40,361 nt of DNA from a virus (IMGVR_UViG_3300012006_000013:1-40361), one strand, 5' to 3'. Positions 14,647-21,133 are shown, counted from the stretch's first letter. Translations and numbers: made by a program. Notes: generated by a model not told the origin, from the sequence alone.

Positions 14647-15210
14647 TTATTGAATTATATAAGATTGAAAGATGTTCACTACTTTTTCCCAAGTGTTTAT
14701 TTGAGGTGTTGGCCTTGCTTTAATTGCAACGGCATATCTAGTTTTTCCTTCTTTTGAATAATTATAGGCGTTATGTATTTTTGTTGAATTTACTAAGTAT
14801 ACACCATTATGTTCCGTTTTATATTTTTTAGATGGAGGGCTGTTTACTTTAAATACAGTTCTATATAAGCCTGCTACATCTTTATCTACAGTACGTTGAT
14901 AAATCTGATTCTCTTCCCAAAAACACATACCACCTCCTTCACCATATACCCAATTAATAGACCAATAAAATTGTGAAGTATCTCTTGTATCGTTGTGTAT
15001 AATACCAAAACTGCCAGGAGGTTTGTTAAAAATACTAAGATGAAACCAATCTAAATTATTAATATTAGTCCAGTTTGGATGAAGGAAGTTTTTAATGGGT
15101 ACAGAATAAACATGATTTGGTTTTTTATATTCACCAAAAGGATCTAACTTTAAATCGTCTTTAACTACGTCTATTAATCCTGGTAAATTTAATTTATAAA
15201 CATATTCCAT
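14647..15210 (-). CDS. 2OG-Fe(II) oxygenase-like protein
   Basis: 187 residues from ATG 15210 (an upstream start at 15267 would overlap the neighbouring gene). The 2-oxoglutarate/iron site is visible: His72-x-Asp74 in GIIHNDTRD, His146 in STKIHNAYN and Arg158 in KTRYAVA. The segment between has WSINWVYGEGGGMCFWEEN, a strand pair of the jelly roll. Substrate unknown; such enzymes hydroxylate proteins or small molecules. It is the downstream partner of the aspartyl hydroxylase-like gene, five bases after its stop. Confidence 0.65.
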   Translation of the reverse strand: MEYVYKLNLPGLIDVVKDDLKLDPFGEYKKPNHVYSVPIKNFLHPNWTNINNLDWFHLSIFNKPPGSFGIIHNDTRDTSQFYWSINWVYGEGGGMCFWEENQIYQRTVDKDVAGLYRTVFKVNSPPSKKYKTEHNGVYLVNSTKIHNAYNYSKEGKTRYAVAIKARPTPQINTWEKVVNIFQSYIIQ

Positions 15211-15214
15211 AATA

Positions 15215-15790
15215 TTATGGATTGTTTGGTGACATTGGCACATCAAAGATAAAAGCAATTCTCTCACAATTACCTATATTCTCGGCCATATGGTTCTTCT
15301 TATTGTTAAACCAGAAGAATGTACCTGGTTGTATTATCACTTCTTCTTTAGTGGATTCTAAATCGCCATCGTCCCATACAGTATATCTATATGTACCTGT
15401 TATACTCAAATGATAACGGTCTTTTGTTGTATAGTATTTTCCTTCATCTATATGTTTGCCTGTGATTTCACCAATTGGTGTTTTAAGAAAAGCACAACGG
15501 CCGAGTCGCCGACCAAAATTATTTTCGGCCAGGAATCGTTGGATCTCGGTGTGTCTTGAAGCGGCTTCAGTGGGTACACATATTTCTGTGTCACCAATAA
15601 ACTCACCAGGTTTTGAAATGCCTCCCATGACTAATTGAAGTACACCTGATTTAACTAAACGTGTATGAGGGTCTTGGCGGTCAATCCCTTTCATACGGCC
15701 TACATTACCCCAATCTTCAGGATGTTGTTTCAATTGTTTTACAATACCTGATACGTCTATATTCTCTTTTATTATACGTATGTTCTTCAT
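15215..15790 (-). CDS. Aspartyl/asparaginyl beta-hydroxylase-like dioxygenase
   Basis: 191 residues. Second half is a clear AspH-type jelly roll: His113-x-Asp115 in GKHIDEGKYY, YHLSITGTYRYTVWDDGD, QPGTFFWFNNKKNHMAENIG with the distal His167, and Arg177 (2OG carboxylate) in CERIAFIFDV. Expected reaction: 2-oxoglutarate-dependent hydroxylation using Fe(II) and oxygen, in this family on protein Asp/Asn or related groups. Such genes are common in marine T4-like phages, with unknown targets. The start ATG overlaps the stop of a small membrane protein (ATGA). Confidence 0.8.
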   Translation of the reverse strand: MKNIRIIKENIDVSGIVKQLKQHPEDWGNVGRMKGIDRQDPHTRLVKSGVLQLVMGGISKPGEFIGDTEICVPTEAASRHTEIQRFLAENNFGRRLGRCAFLKTPIGEITGKHIDEGKYYTTKDRYHLSITGTYRYTVWDDGDLESTKEEVIIQPGTFFWFNNKKNHMAENIGNCERIAFIFDVPMSPNNP

Positions 15791-15882
15791 TTACGAAGTA
15801 TATCTTTAAACATTAATATCCAAAGACCAATTATAGCAATCACGGCCACTAAGAAGAATGTATTTAATATTAATTGTAACAT
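15787..15882 (-). CDS. 31-aa single-TM peptide
   Basis: MLQLILNTFFLVAVIAIIGLWILMF is nearly all hydrophobic, followed by KDILRK: a one-pass inner-membrane peptide with a positive cytoplasmic end. The stop overlaps the start of the hydroxylase gene (ATGA) and it begins just after the nuclease stop, so it belongs to the same minus-strand operon. Function unknown. Confidence 0.5.
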   Translation of the reverse strand: MLQLILNTFFLVAVIAIIGLWILMFKDILRK

Positions 15883-15883
15883 A

Positions 15884-16315
15884 TTAATTACACCACGACT
15901 CTTTTGCAAGACCGTAATATTCTCGTGCATATCCGTTTTTGATTAATAACACACGTAATGATTTACCATCAATTAATACATCACCTAATACACGACCACC
16001 AAACTTATCCCAATCGGCAATGGCAATCTGTATTTTTTTACCATTCGCAATTGTAGTCTTTGTAAATTCAGTTGCGGCTAAACCCTTTGTGTTTTCTTGT
16101 GGACATTGAGCACGGTGTCCTTTTTCTGGTGTATCAACACCATAGACACGAATAAGTAATTCTTTTTTAAGTGGATCTGGTAGAAATTTCGCTTCAAAAC
16201 CTACAGTATCACCATCTAATACTCTTGTTAATTTATAATCATACACTTTCATTTCTACTTCCTTCGCCAACGCCAAAGACGGTAGAAACATTAATATTAA
16301 TAGTAATATTCTCAT
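15884..16315 (-). CDS. Secreted thermonuclease-like (SNase) protein
   Basis: 143 residues with a cleavable signal peptide (MRILLLILMFLPSLALA) and one staphylococcal-nuclease domain. Motifs: RVLDGDTVGF, LLIRVYGVDTPE and GGRVLGDVL, which supply the catalytic Arg56, Glu64 and Arg108 and the calcium-binding aspartates (Asp36, Asp61). It should cut DNA or RNA in the periplasm or outside the cell. First gene of the minus-strand run that continues with the TM peptide and the two oxygenases. Two late Cys (71 and 142) may form a disulfide, fitting an exported enzyme. Confidence 0.88.
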   Translation of the reverse strand: MRILLLILMFLPSLALAKEVEMKVYDYKLTRVLDGDTVGFEAKFLPDPLKKELLIRVYGVDTPEKGHRAQCPQENTKGLAATEFTKTTIANGKKIQIAIADWDKFGGRVLGDVLIDGKSLRVLLIKNGYAREYYGLAKESWCN

Positions 16316-16352
16316 ATATCTAATATATACTATTTAATGTGTTTTGTCAAGC

Positions 16353-16360
16353 AATAAATA
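16353..16360 (+). promoter_or_regulatory. Late promoter variant AATAAATA, five bases from ATG
   Basis: AATAAATA (NATAAATA class) followed by five bases and the ATG at 16366. In the T4 register the +1 base is the A of ATG. No ribosome-binding site is present, consistent with leaderless translation. Confidence 0.5.
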
Positions 16361-16365
16361 ATAGC

Positions 16366-17223
16366 ATGAACAACATACCTACAATAGATTTCAACAGTAT
16401 CTTGGTTTTTTTAAGATCAGCAGAAAAAACAAATTGGACTATCGTAAGAGTTAAGGATGATATATGTAATTTAGAGTTTATGAACAAAATAAAAGAAGTA
16501 TCAAAAACAGTTGCTTTTAAAAGTAAAGATAATTTGCAATTATATGAAGGTATTGGTATACAATATAAAGATGCAGATATAACAGATGATGATAAAAAAT
16601 ATAATATATTGGATGTGTATTCTAACAATACCTTTTTTGCACAAGAAATTGGCGACTTTGTTTCATATAACAAAGAAGGAAAATGTTTTATAGTTAAAAG
16701 TAATCTGAAAAGAATTAAACTATCGGAAGTATCACAAGTATTAAAAGACAAAGCTAAACAGTATGATATGAAAATTAATAATTCAAATATTCATCCATCA
16801 ACAAGCTATGTTTTTTTAAATGAATGGGCGGGAGTTTTTAAAGATTTTATTACATATTTTTTAAATAAAAATATATTTTTACATAGAGGAAGATTATTAA
16901 ATTGTAAACCCGGTAAACAATCTGGACCTATACATATAGATAATAATGTTCGTATTCATATACCAATTTATACTAATAAAAAATGTACAACTACTTTTTA
17001 TGATAAACAAAAAAAACTTATAGGAGAATATCATTTGCCAGCTGACGGTTCTTTTTATTTATTTAATAGTTGGTTGCCTCATTGTTTTGGAAATATGGGA
17101 GATGAAGATAGATTACATGCAGTTTTTGCTTTTACTGACAAAATATTTTATTATTCAAAATCTAAACTACTATTGGCAAATGATATAAAAAATATGATGT
17201 TAAAAGATTTAAATAAATTTTGA
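16366..17223 (+). CDS. Aspartyl hydroxylase-like 2OG oxygenase, long form
   Basis: 285 residues from ATG 16366 (a GTG at 16339 would lie upstream of the promoter). The N-terminal 140 residues are not recognised. The C-terminal half is an AspH-like dioxygenase: His190-x-Asp192 in SGPIHIDNNVRIHIPIYTN, the strand pair EYHLPADGSFYLFNSWLPHCFGN with distal His239, and Arg249 in DEDRLHAVFAF. Third oxygenase of this island, divergent from the nuclease operon and convergent with the SDR gene. AT-rich, Lys-rich codon use contrasts with the GC-richer gene 5 region. Confidence 0.75.
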   Translation: MNNIPTIDFNSILVFLRSAEKTNWTIVRVKDDICNLEFMNKIKEVSKTVAFKSKDNLQLYEGIGIQYKDADITDDDKKYNILDVYSNNTFFAQEIGDFVSYNKEGKCFIVKSNLKRIKLSEVSQVLKDKAKQYDMKINNSNIHPSTSYVFLNEWAGVFKDFITYFLNKNIFLHRGRLLNCKPGKQSGPIHIDNNVRIHIPIYTNKKCTTTFYDKQKKLIGEYHLPADGSFYLFNSWLPHCFGNMGDEDRLHAVFAFTDKIFYYSKSKLLLANDIKNMMLKDLNKF

Positions 17224-17226
17224 TAA

Positions 17227-17745
17227 TTATTTTGGGGTAAAAGTAATATCGTGTATGTTAACATTACTCTTTAATACATAATCTAAAACAGTTACTACAT
17301 CTTCGCATACCATTTTAACTTTATTTTTATTTCTAACCATATCAGTGTCTACATAGCCAGGTCTTAAATTTATAATTTTTGGATATTCGTATATATTTTT
17401 TTGGCAAAACTTATCTTGTTTATGTTTATAGATAGCGTACTGATTAACAGGCCAGTTGCTGGCCGTTGATGATACGTTTATTATTATTTTTTTCTTTGTC
17501 TTCCACAGTTTAAAAGATTCTTCTAATAAAATATTTTGACTGTCATCATGTATATGGTAAGCATTATTAACAAATATATCAGTATCTATTAATTCATTTA
17601 AGATTATTTGTCTATCAGTTTGTTTTGAAATGTCGCAAAGAGTTGATTTAGAAAATCCTATTACGATATTATTTAAATCTTTTTTAAAATATTCGTATAT
17701 TGATTTACCAATACCTTTAGTGTGGCCGGTTATCACAACTTTCAT
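17227..17745 (-). CDS. Short-chain dehydrogenase/reductase
   Basis: 172 residues, shorter than the usual 250 of classical SDRs. Cofactor motif TGHTKGIG (6-13), NNAY (60-63, for NNAG), active-site Ser92/93 in NVSSTAS and Tyr103-x-x-x-Lys107 in YAIYK, plus RPGYVDTDM. An NAD(P)-dependent oxidoreductase; substrate unknown. Some substrate-loop sequence is reduced. A GATAAATA box lies exactly five bases before the ATG, so the late transcript would be leaderless. It converges with the long oxygenase gene with a gap of only three bases. Confidence 0.85.
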   Translation of the reverse strand: MKVVITGHTKGIGKSIYEYFKKDLNNIVIGFSKSTLCDISKQTDRQIILNELIDTDIFVNNAYHIHDDSQNILLEESFKLWKTKKKIIINVSSTASNWPVNQYAIYKHKQDKFCQKNIYEYPKIINLRPGYVDTDMVRNKNKVKMVCEDVVTVLDYVLKSNVNIHDITFTPK

Positions 17746-17750
17746 AATTA

Positions 17751-17758
17751 TATTTATC
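17751..17758 (-). promoter_or_regulatory. Late promoter variant GATAAATA, five bases from ATG
   Basis: Minus-strand GATAAATA-N5-ATG. The T4-register start site is base 17745, the first base of the SDR gene. Confidence 0.5.
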
Positions 17759-17763
17759 TTCTT

Positions 17764-18003
17764 TTAAAGTATCTTTTTAATTTCTTCATACCAATAGATG
17801 CCACCCTCACGTAGTTTATCATTTGCATTACGTAATTTTTCCATACGTCTTTTGAAATAGGCCAGTTGAGAGCGATTTAATAAATCTTTATCCTCAATAT
17901 AACTAATAATATGGTCTACGTCAGGACAAGTAAAGTCAGGTATCTTTGGTGCTTTTTTCTTTAATGTTTTTAAATTAGGTTTTCTTTTTTTTCTACCAAA
18001 CAC
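17764..18003 (-). CDS. Small basic phage protein
   Basis: 79 residues with a GTG start at 18003 placed about eight bases after AGGTAGG. N-terminus very basic (FGRKKRKPNLKTLKKKAPK), then PDFTCPDVDHIISYI and a C-terminal helical part with LAYFKRRMEKLRNANDKLREGG. The PDVDHII and helix motifs recall small uncharacterised proteins of cyanophages. It overlaps the upstream membrane protein gene by 11 bases in another frame. Possibly nucleic-acid or ribosome binding; unknown. Confidence 0.65.
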   Translation of the reverse strand: MFGRKKRKPNLKTLKKKAPKIPDFTCPDVDHIISYIEDKDLLNRSQLAYFKRRMEKLRNANDKLREGGIYWYEEIKKIL

Positions 18004-18160
18004 GTTTTTTCCTACCTCTTAACGACAACAGCTTAAGTTTCTTTAATTGTTTTAATTTTTTTAAATAACGTTTTGTTTGACAAAAGATAGATATGTAAAT
18101 ATAACCTAGTCCAGCAAATATGCCGGCAAGTATGATTAGTCCTACGTATAGATTGTTCAT
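17993..18160 (-). CDS. 55-aa membrane protein with basic tail
   Basis: One N-terminal membrane helix (residues about 4-25, YVGLIILAGIFAGLGYIYIS) and a strongly basic C-terminal tail (about 10 Lys and 5 Arg). Topology: short N-terminus outside, basic tail in the cytoplasm. Its Shine-Dalgarno (AAAGGG) lies inside a hairpin, see 18163-18187. The stop overlaps the start of the following basic protein gene. Function unknown. Confidence 0.6.
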   Translation of the reverse strand: MNNLYVGLIILAGIFAGLGYIYISIFCQTKRYLKKLKQLKKLKLLSLRGRKKRVW

Positions 18161-18162
18161 GT

Positions 18163-18187
18163 ACCCTTTGTTTGCAAATCAAAGGGT
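18163..18187 (-). promoter_or_regulatory. Hairpin covering the ribosome site of the 55-aa gene
   Basis: On the minus strand ACCCTTTG (18187-18180) pairs perfectly with CAAAGGGT (18170-18163), the latter containing the AAAGGG ribosome site two bases before the ATG at 18160. Its 5' arm shares three bases with the adjacent terminator-like hairpin (18185-18206), so the two structures compete. This could couple translation of the membrane protein to upstream events. Confidence 0.5.
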
Positions 18188-18206
18188 GCCTAGTAAACTA
18201 GGCACC
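18185..18206 (-). terminator. 9-bp hairpin after the acidic protein gene
   Basis: GGTGCCTAG and CTAGGCACC form a perfect 9-bp stem with a 4-base loop (TTTA on the minus strand), 18 bases after the stop of the acidic protein. It lacks a T-run on either side, so it may be an RNA processing or attenuation element rather than a strong terminator. Confidence 0.5.
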
Positions 18207-18223
18207 TGAAATATAGATTGTTA

Positions 18224-18397
18224 TTATTCTTCGTCTGTTTCGTCTATTTCTTCGTCCTCATCAGAGTCGGAAATATCTTCATCAGAAGAAACATTTATAG
18301 TATCTTCTAGGTCGTATAATAAATCGTCAATTTCAGATTGTTTTTCTTTTATAGCTTCAATTATATCTTCAGGAGTTTTTACTTTTTTTCTGCCCAT
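18224..18397 (-). CDS. 57-aa acidic-tail protein
   Basis: A basic start (MGRKKVKTPE), a helical middle (IIEAIKEKQSEIDDLLYDLEDT) and an almost purely acidic end (SSDEDISDSDEDEEIDETDEE). The ATG is preceded by AAGGAG. Divergent late promoters lie upstream (18425-18438). The acidic tail could mimic DNA or compete for nucleic-acid binding proteins, or bind a basic partner such as the 49-aa or 79-aa proteins nearby. No family recognised. Confidence 0.6.
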   Translation of the reverse strand: MGRKKVKTPEDIIEAIKEKQSEIDDLLYDLEDTINVSSDEDISDSDEDEEIDETDEE

Positions 18398-18424
18398 TAT
18401 AACTCCTTGGTTAATTGGTAATAG

Positions 18425-18438
18425 TATTTATATAAATA
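18425..18438. promoter_or_regulatory. Palindromic bidirectional late promoter
   Basis: TATTTATATAAATA is a perfect 14-base palindrome made of two overlapping late boxes: TATAAATA on the plus strand (18431-18438) and TATAAATA on the minus strand (18432-18425). It serves the divergent pair: the 58-aa gene/epimerase to the right and the acidic protein gene to the left. Confidence 0.7.
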
Positions 18439-18447
18439 ATATTATAA

Positions 18448-18624
18448 ATGCACACAGACAGAACAAATAGTTTACATCAATATAACGCAGGTAATTTTCA
18501 AGAATACACATATGAAAGAGAATATATGGAATGCGCTTGGAATATTGTTTATAAACAAATTGATTTGGTAACGGCTTTTTATTATCCTTGGATTATACAT
18601 GAAAATAGTACTAACAGGCAGTGA
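18448..18624 (+). CDS. 58-aa protein overlapping the epimerase gene
   Basis: MHTDRTNSLHQYNAGNF, then EYTYEREYMECAW, then a Tyr/Trp-rich end. It starts only nine bases after the late box, with a predicted leader of about four bases, and its last 26 bases overlap the start of the epimerase in another frame. Aromatic-rich, no membrane segment. Real gene status rests on promoter placement and the clean ORF; function unknown. Confidence 0.5.
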   Translation: MHTDRTNSLHQYNAGNFQEYTYEREYMECAWNIVYKQIDLVTAFYYPWIIHENSTNRQ

Positions 18625-19363
18625 AGGTTTTATAGGTAGTAATTTAAAAAAAAGATTACTTATAAAAAAACATCAACTAGTTTGTTACGATTTATCTCTT
18701 AACAAAGACATTAAAGACTTTACATTAGATGGTGATGAAAATTTTGTAATTCATTTGGCTGCAAAGACAAACGTTAGAGAGAGTGTTAAAAATCCTGCAC
18801 CATATTTTATTACAAACGTGGACTACAGTAAAAAAATATTTAATCTTTGTAAAGAAAAAAACATACCTTGTTTATACGCTTCTAGTTCTTCTGTACATAA
18901 CTGGACTAAATCCCCATACGGTAAAAGTAAGTTAATGATGGAAGAGGCCGCACATACTGGTCAAGTAGGATTAAGATTTGCCACCACATATGGAGAAACT
19001 CCACGTAAGGGTATGTTATTTGATTATATAGTGAATGGTACTGTAAAATATAAAACAAATCATAAAAGAGATTTTATTTACGTAGATGATGTAGTGAACG
19101 CAATATTATTGTTTATTAAGTTGGGATTGAAGAATAAAAACAAAACCTATGAAGTAAGTTCTGGCCATTTATACAGTGTAAAAGAAGTAATAGAAGAAGC
19201 TGGATTTAAAGTACCATTAAGAAAAGGTGAAGATTGTGAAGCTGAAAGTAATGCCAGTGACAATAGTGAATTAAAAAAATTAGGTTGGGAACCTACAATG
19301 ACAGTGTGGACGTTTTTAAGAAATTTAGATTTAGATAAAGTAGTAAGATTAGGTAGATTGTAA
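18599..19363 (+). CDS. NAD-dependent nucleotide-sugar epimerase/dehydratase
   Basis: 254 residues, extended SDR family. TGSEGFIGSN (6-15) binds NAD; HLAAKTNVRES follows; Ser/Ser/Ser-Val around 95-99 and Tyr107-G-K-S-Lys111 form the catalytic site; RDFIYVDDVV is the conserved late motif. It resembles UDP-glucose 4-epimerase-type enzymes but is shorter than the usual 310-340, so the C-terminal substrate domain is reduced. Likely makes a sugar nucleotide for glycosylation, matching the glycosyltransferases at 36-38 kb. Its end overlaps the converging 52-aa gene by 15 bases. Confidence 0.85.
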   Translation: MKIVLTGSEGFIGSNLKKRLLIKKHQLVCYDLSLNKDIKDFTLDGDENFVIHLAAKTNVRESVKNPAPYFITNVDYSKKIFNLCKEKNIPCLYASSSSVHNWTKSPYGKSKLMMEEAAHTGQVGLRFATTYGETPRKGMLFDYIVNGTVKYKTNHKRDFIYVDDVVNAILLFIKLGLKNKNKTYEVSSGHLYSVKEVIEEAGFKVPLRKGEDCEAESNASDNSELKKLGWEPTMTVWTFLRNLDLDKVVRLGRL

Positions 19364-19507
19364 TTCTTTTTTTATTTGGTCAACTTCTTCGCACCAATCA
19401 GCAATTTCTTCTTTTAACATTACATTAGAAAAGCCTTTATACTTTACAAGATAAAGTTTACCCCAAACTCCTGTAGAATTGATGTCTTTAATTACTGGTT
19501 TTTCCAT
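19349..19507 (-). CDS. 52-aa conserved-type small protein
   Basis: MEKPVIKDINSTGVWGKLYLVKYKG forms a short strand pair, followed by NVMLKEEIADWCEEVDQIKKELQ, an acidic helix. Looks like a compact folded domain. The ATG overlaps the stop of the upstream membrane protein (TAATG), so it is in the minus-strand operon that starts at 20081. Function unknown. Confidence 0.55.
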   Translation of the reverse strand: MEKPVIKDINSTGVWGKLYLVKYKGFSNVMLKEEIADWCEEVDQIKKELQST

Positions 19508-19737
19508 TATTTTATTAATAGATTATAAATTAATCCAATTGCATTGACAGATGCCAAAGTAAGATTGGTTACAATTAATGCAGGTTCTTTCCACATTATA
19601 CTCACAACTAGCCAAAGTAATCCACCAATTAAATATAGTATTGGTCCCAAAGGATAAATGTTAAGTGATGTCATTGCAGTTGCAACAACCAGAACGGCCG
19701 TCGCTAACCACTTTAAATTAGTATCTAAGGCTTTCAT
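19507..19737 (-). CDS. Three-TM small membrane protein
   Basis: 76 residues with three hydrophobic segments (about 9-26, 30-47 and 53-75) and short loops with Pro/Trp (YPLGPILYLIGG; SIMWKEPALIVTN). It resembles small membrane proteins found in many marine phages and bacteria, whose role is unknown. Overlaps the upstream one-TM gene by 20 bases. Part of a four-gene minus-strand operon. Confidence 0.6.
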   Translation of the reverse strand: MKALDTNLKWLATAVLVVATAMTSLNIYPLGPILYLIGGLLWLVVSIMWKEPALIVTNLTLASVNAIGLIYNLLIK

Positions 19738-19843
19738 ATATTCCTATGTAATCAGCGAAGTAATAAAATCCGAACATTAACACATAACCAAATGCTACGA
19801 TAGCAGCGGCTACCAATAGACTTTTTATATCATCTTTATTCAT
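19718..19843 (-). CDS. 41-aa single-TM protein
   Basis: A charged start (NKDDIKS), then a hydrophobic helix (LLVAAAIVAFGYVLMFGFYYF), then a polar end. Start at 19843, directly after the stop of the 78-aa gene; the 3' end overlaps the next membrane gene in a different frame. Unknown function; possible partner of the three-TM protein. Confidence 0.5.
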   Translation of the reverse strand: MNKDDIKSLLVAAAIVAFGYVLMFGFYYFADYIGIYESLRY

Positions 19844-19844
19844 A

Positions 19845-20081
19845 TTAAGAAGGTTTGTATTCATAAAAACCGTTAAGTTTAGCAGAATGAAATACAGTAT
19901 CGTATTCTTTTATATCATCAAGTTCAAAACCTTCAAAATCATTTCTTTTTTCAAGATATTTTTCTAGTTTTTTTTTAGAAAACTTAATTGCCTCATCTTC
20001 ATTATCGGCCATAATAGCCGTATCTATGTTTTTGATGTCACTCTCAAAGTACACAGTATAAGTTACGTTATATTTTGTCAT
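19845..20081 (-). CDS. 78-aa protein of unknown function
   Basis: Start at ATG 20081 (the longer frame from 20129 would include the promoter region). MTKYNVTYTVYFES is a beta strand start, AIMADNEDEAIKFSKKKLEKYL an alpha helix, and DDIKEYDTVFHSAKLNGFYEY a C-terminal strand-like end: a small alpha/beta domain similar in layout to many single-domain phage proteins (DpnD/PcfM or YfcZ-like layout). First gene of the operon behind the candidate promoter at 20109-20137. Confidence 0.6.
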   Translation of the reverse strand: MTKYNVTYTVYFESDIKNIDTAIMADNEDEAIKFSKKKLEKYLEKRNDFEGFELDDIKEYDTVFHSAKLNGFYEYKPS

Positions 20082-20108
20082 ATTATTATTAATTGTTAAT
20101 ATACATAT

Positions 20109-20137
20109 AATATAACACGTAAAAATCAATAAAACAA
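20109..20137 (-). promoter_or_regulatory. Candidate sigma70-like promoter of the 20081 operon
   Basis: Minus strand TTGTTT (20137-20132), 17 bases, then TATATT (20114-20109) with an extended TGT just before it. Weaker than the 651 and 1822 promoters but correctly spaced and placed 20-30 bases upstream of the ATG at 20081. The rest of the 20082-20280 gap is AT-rich with a poly-A/poly-T segment and shows no gene. Confidence 0.4.
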
Positions 20138-20280
20138 GCGAAAAGCGCCATAGTTTTAAAGAAATAAAGCAGTAAAATCAATAACTTAACAACTATTTTT
20201 TGCCGGACTACGTTTGTTCTTGTGTTTTTTTCAAAAAAAATGAATATTTTTGATAAAGAATCACACTAAATAGTAAATAT

Positions 20281-20430
20281 ATGGCAAAAAAAACTGCAAG
20301 TAACACAAATACAAAAAAATCAAATAGAAAACCGAAATATACAAGTATCGGCAGAGGTTATACGAGCTCTTCTATGATGAATAAACACAAAAGACGAAGT
20401 TATAAGAAGTATAGAGGCCAAGGAAGATAA
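20281..20430 (+). CDS. 49-aa very basic protein
   Basis: Lys/Arg-rich throughout with Ser/Thr/Asn and several Tyr (KKSNRKPKYTSIGRGYTSSS, then KHKRRSYKKYRGQGR). No membrane segment. It shares one base with the PAAR gene (TAATG). The composition suggests a DNA-associated or structural peptide made with the tail genes. No family recognised. Confidence 0.55.
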   Translation: MAKKTASNTNTKKSNRKPKYTSIGRGYTSSSMMNKHKRRSYKKYRGQGR

Positions 20431-20693
20431 TGCCAGGCGTTGCACGTAAAGATACAGACGCTGCCGGCGGCGTTGCAATTGAAGGAAGTGAAAATGTTTT
20501 TGTAAATAGTTTTGGAGTTGTTAGAATTGGCGATAGAGTTGCAGGACACGGATTGCCACCACATAGTCCATCACCACCTATGTCAGAAGGATCAACAAAT
20601 GTATTTGTAAATGGTATCGGAGTGTGTAGAGCAGGTGATTCAGCATCTTGTGGCGATATTATTAGTGGTTCTGATAATGTTTCAGTAAATTAA
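20430..20693 (+). CDS. PAAR-repeat spike tip protein
   Basis: 87 residues. Starts MPGVARKDTDAAGG, the opening of PAAR proteins, then two short repeats of the form GSENVFVNSFGVVRIGD and GSTNVFVNGIGVCRAGD, with DSASCGDIISG near the end. His54 and the Cys around 70 and 77 may bind the stabilising metal. PAAR proteins sharpen the tip of the gp5 spike (T4 gp5.4). It stands at the head of the gp25-gp6 operon rather than near gene 5. Confidence 0.85.
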   Translation: MPGVARKDTDAAGGVAIEGSENVFVNSFGVVRIGDRVAGHGLPPHSPSPPMSEGSTNVFVNGIGVCRAGDSASCGDIISGSDNVSVN

Positions 20694-20701
20694 TATAAAT
20701 A
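20694..20701 (+). promoter_or_regulatory. Late promoter of gene 25 with five-base spacing to ATG
   Basis: TATAAATA, then TACAT, then ATG at 20707. In the T4 register +1 is exactly the A of the start codon, so gene 25 mRNA from this site is predicted to be leaderless. There is no Shine-Dalgarno between them. Confidence 0.7.
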
Positions 20702-20706
20702 TACAT

Positions 20707-21132
20707 ATGCCAAACTACGATGCTGGTTCTTTAAACAAAAGTAAAAGAGCCACAAAACAATATAGAGATTTAGATTTAGATTTTGGTCGTAATTCGGTAA
20801 CAAATGATGTAAATAAATTAACTGATATTGAAGCTGTTAAGAGAAGTGTAAGAAATTTAATTAATACATCACACTTTGATAGGCCTTTTCATCCAGAAAT
20901 AGGTTCAAGTGTAAGAGCAATGTTGTTTGAGCCAATGACGCCTCTAACTGCATTGAATTTACAAAGAAAAGTACAAGAAGTTTTGATTAATTTTGAACCA
21001 AGAATTAAATTAGTTCAAATAGTATCAAATCCGAATATTGATAGCAATTCATATGATTTAAGAATTTATTTTTACGTTATTGGTTCAAATGATCTGATAG
21101 AAGTACAAACATTTTTAGAAAGACTAAGATAA
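20707..21132 (+). CDS. 25: Baseplate wedge subunit gp25
   Basis: 141 residues (T4: 132), gp25/GpW lysozyme-like family. Conserved motif block SVRNLINTSHFDRPFHPEIG and MLFEPMTPLTALNLQRKVQEVL with NFEPRIKL in the middle. Gp25 lies at the wedge core (bundle with gp6) and triggers sheath contraction. It has an N-terminal extension (NYDAGSLNKSKRATKQYRDLDLDF) before the core. Gene 6 begins one base after the stop. A late promoter directly precedes the start. Confidence 0.93.
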   Translation: MPNYDAGSLNKSKRATKQYRDLDLDFGRNSVTNDVNKLTDIEAVKRSVRNLINTSHFDRPFHPEIGSSVRAMLFEPMTPLTALNLQRKVQEVLINFEPRIKLVQIVSNPNIDSNSYDLRIYFYVIGSNDLIEVQTFLERLR

Positions 21133-21133
21133 G

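Noticed and set aside
14405-14692. 95-aa minus-strand ORF between gene 5 and the oxygenase gene
   Set aside because: It overlaps the end of gene 5 by 50 bases, has no ribosome site, no recognisable motif and irregular composition. The 14455-14646 gap otherwise holds a 14-base palindrome (TTTCCTATAGGAAA) and no convincing gene.
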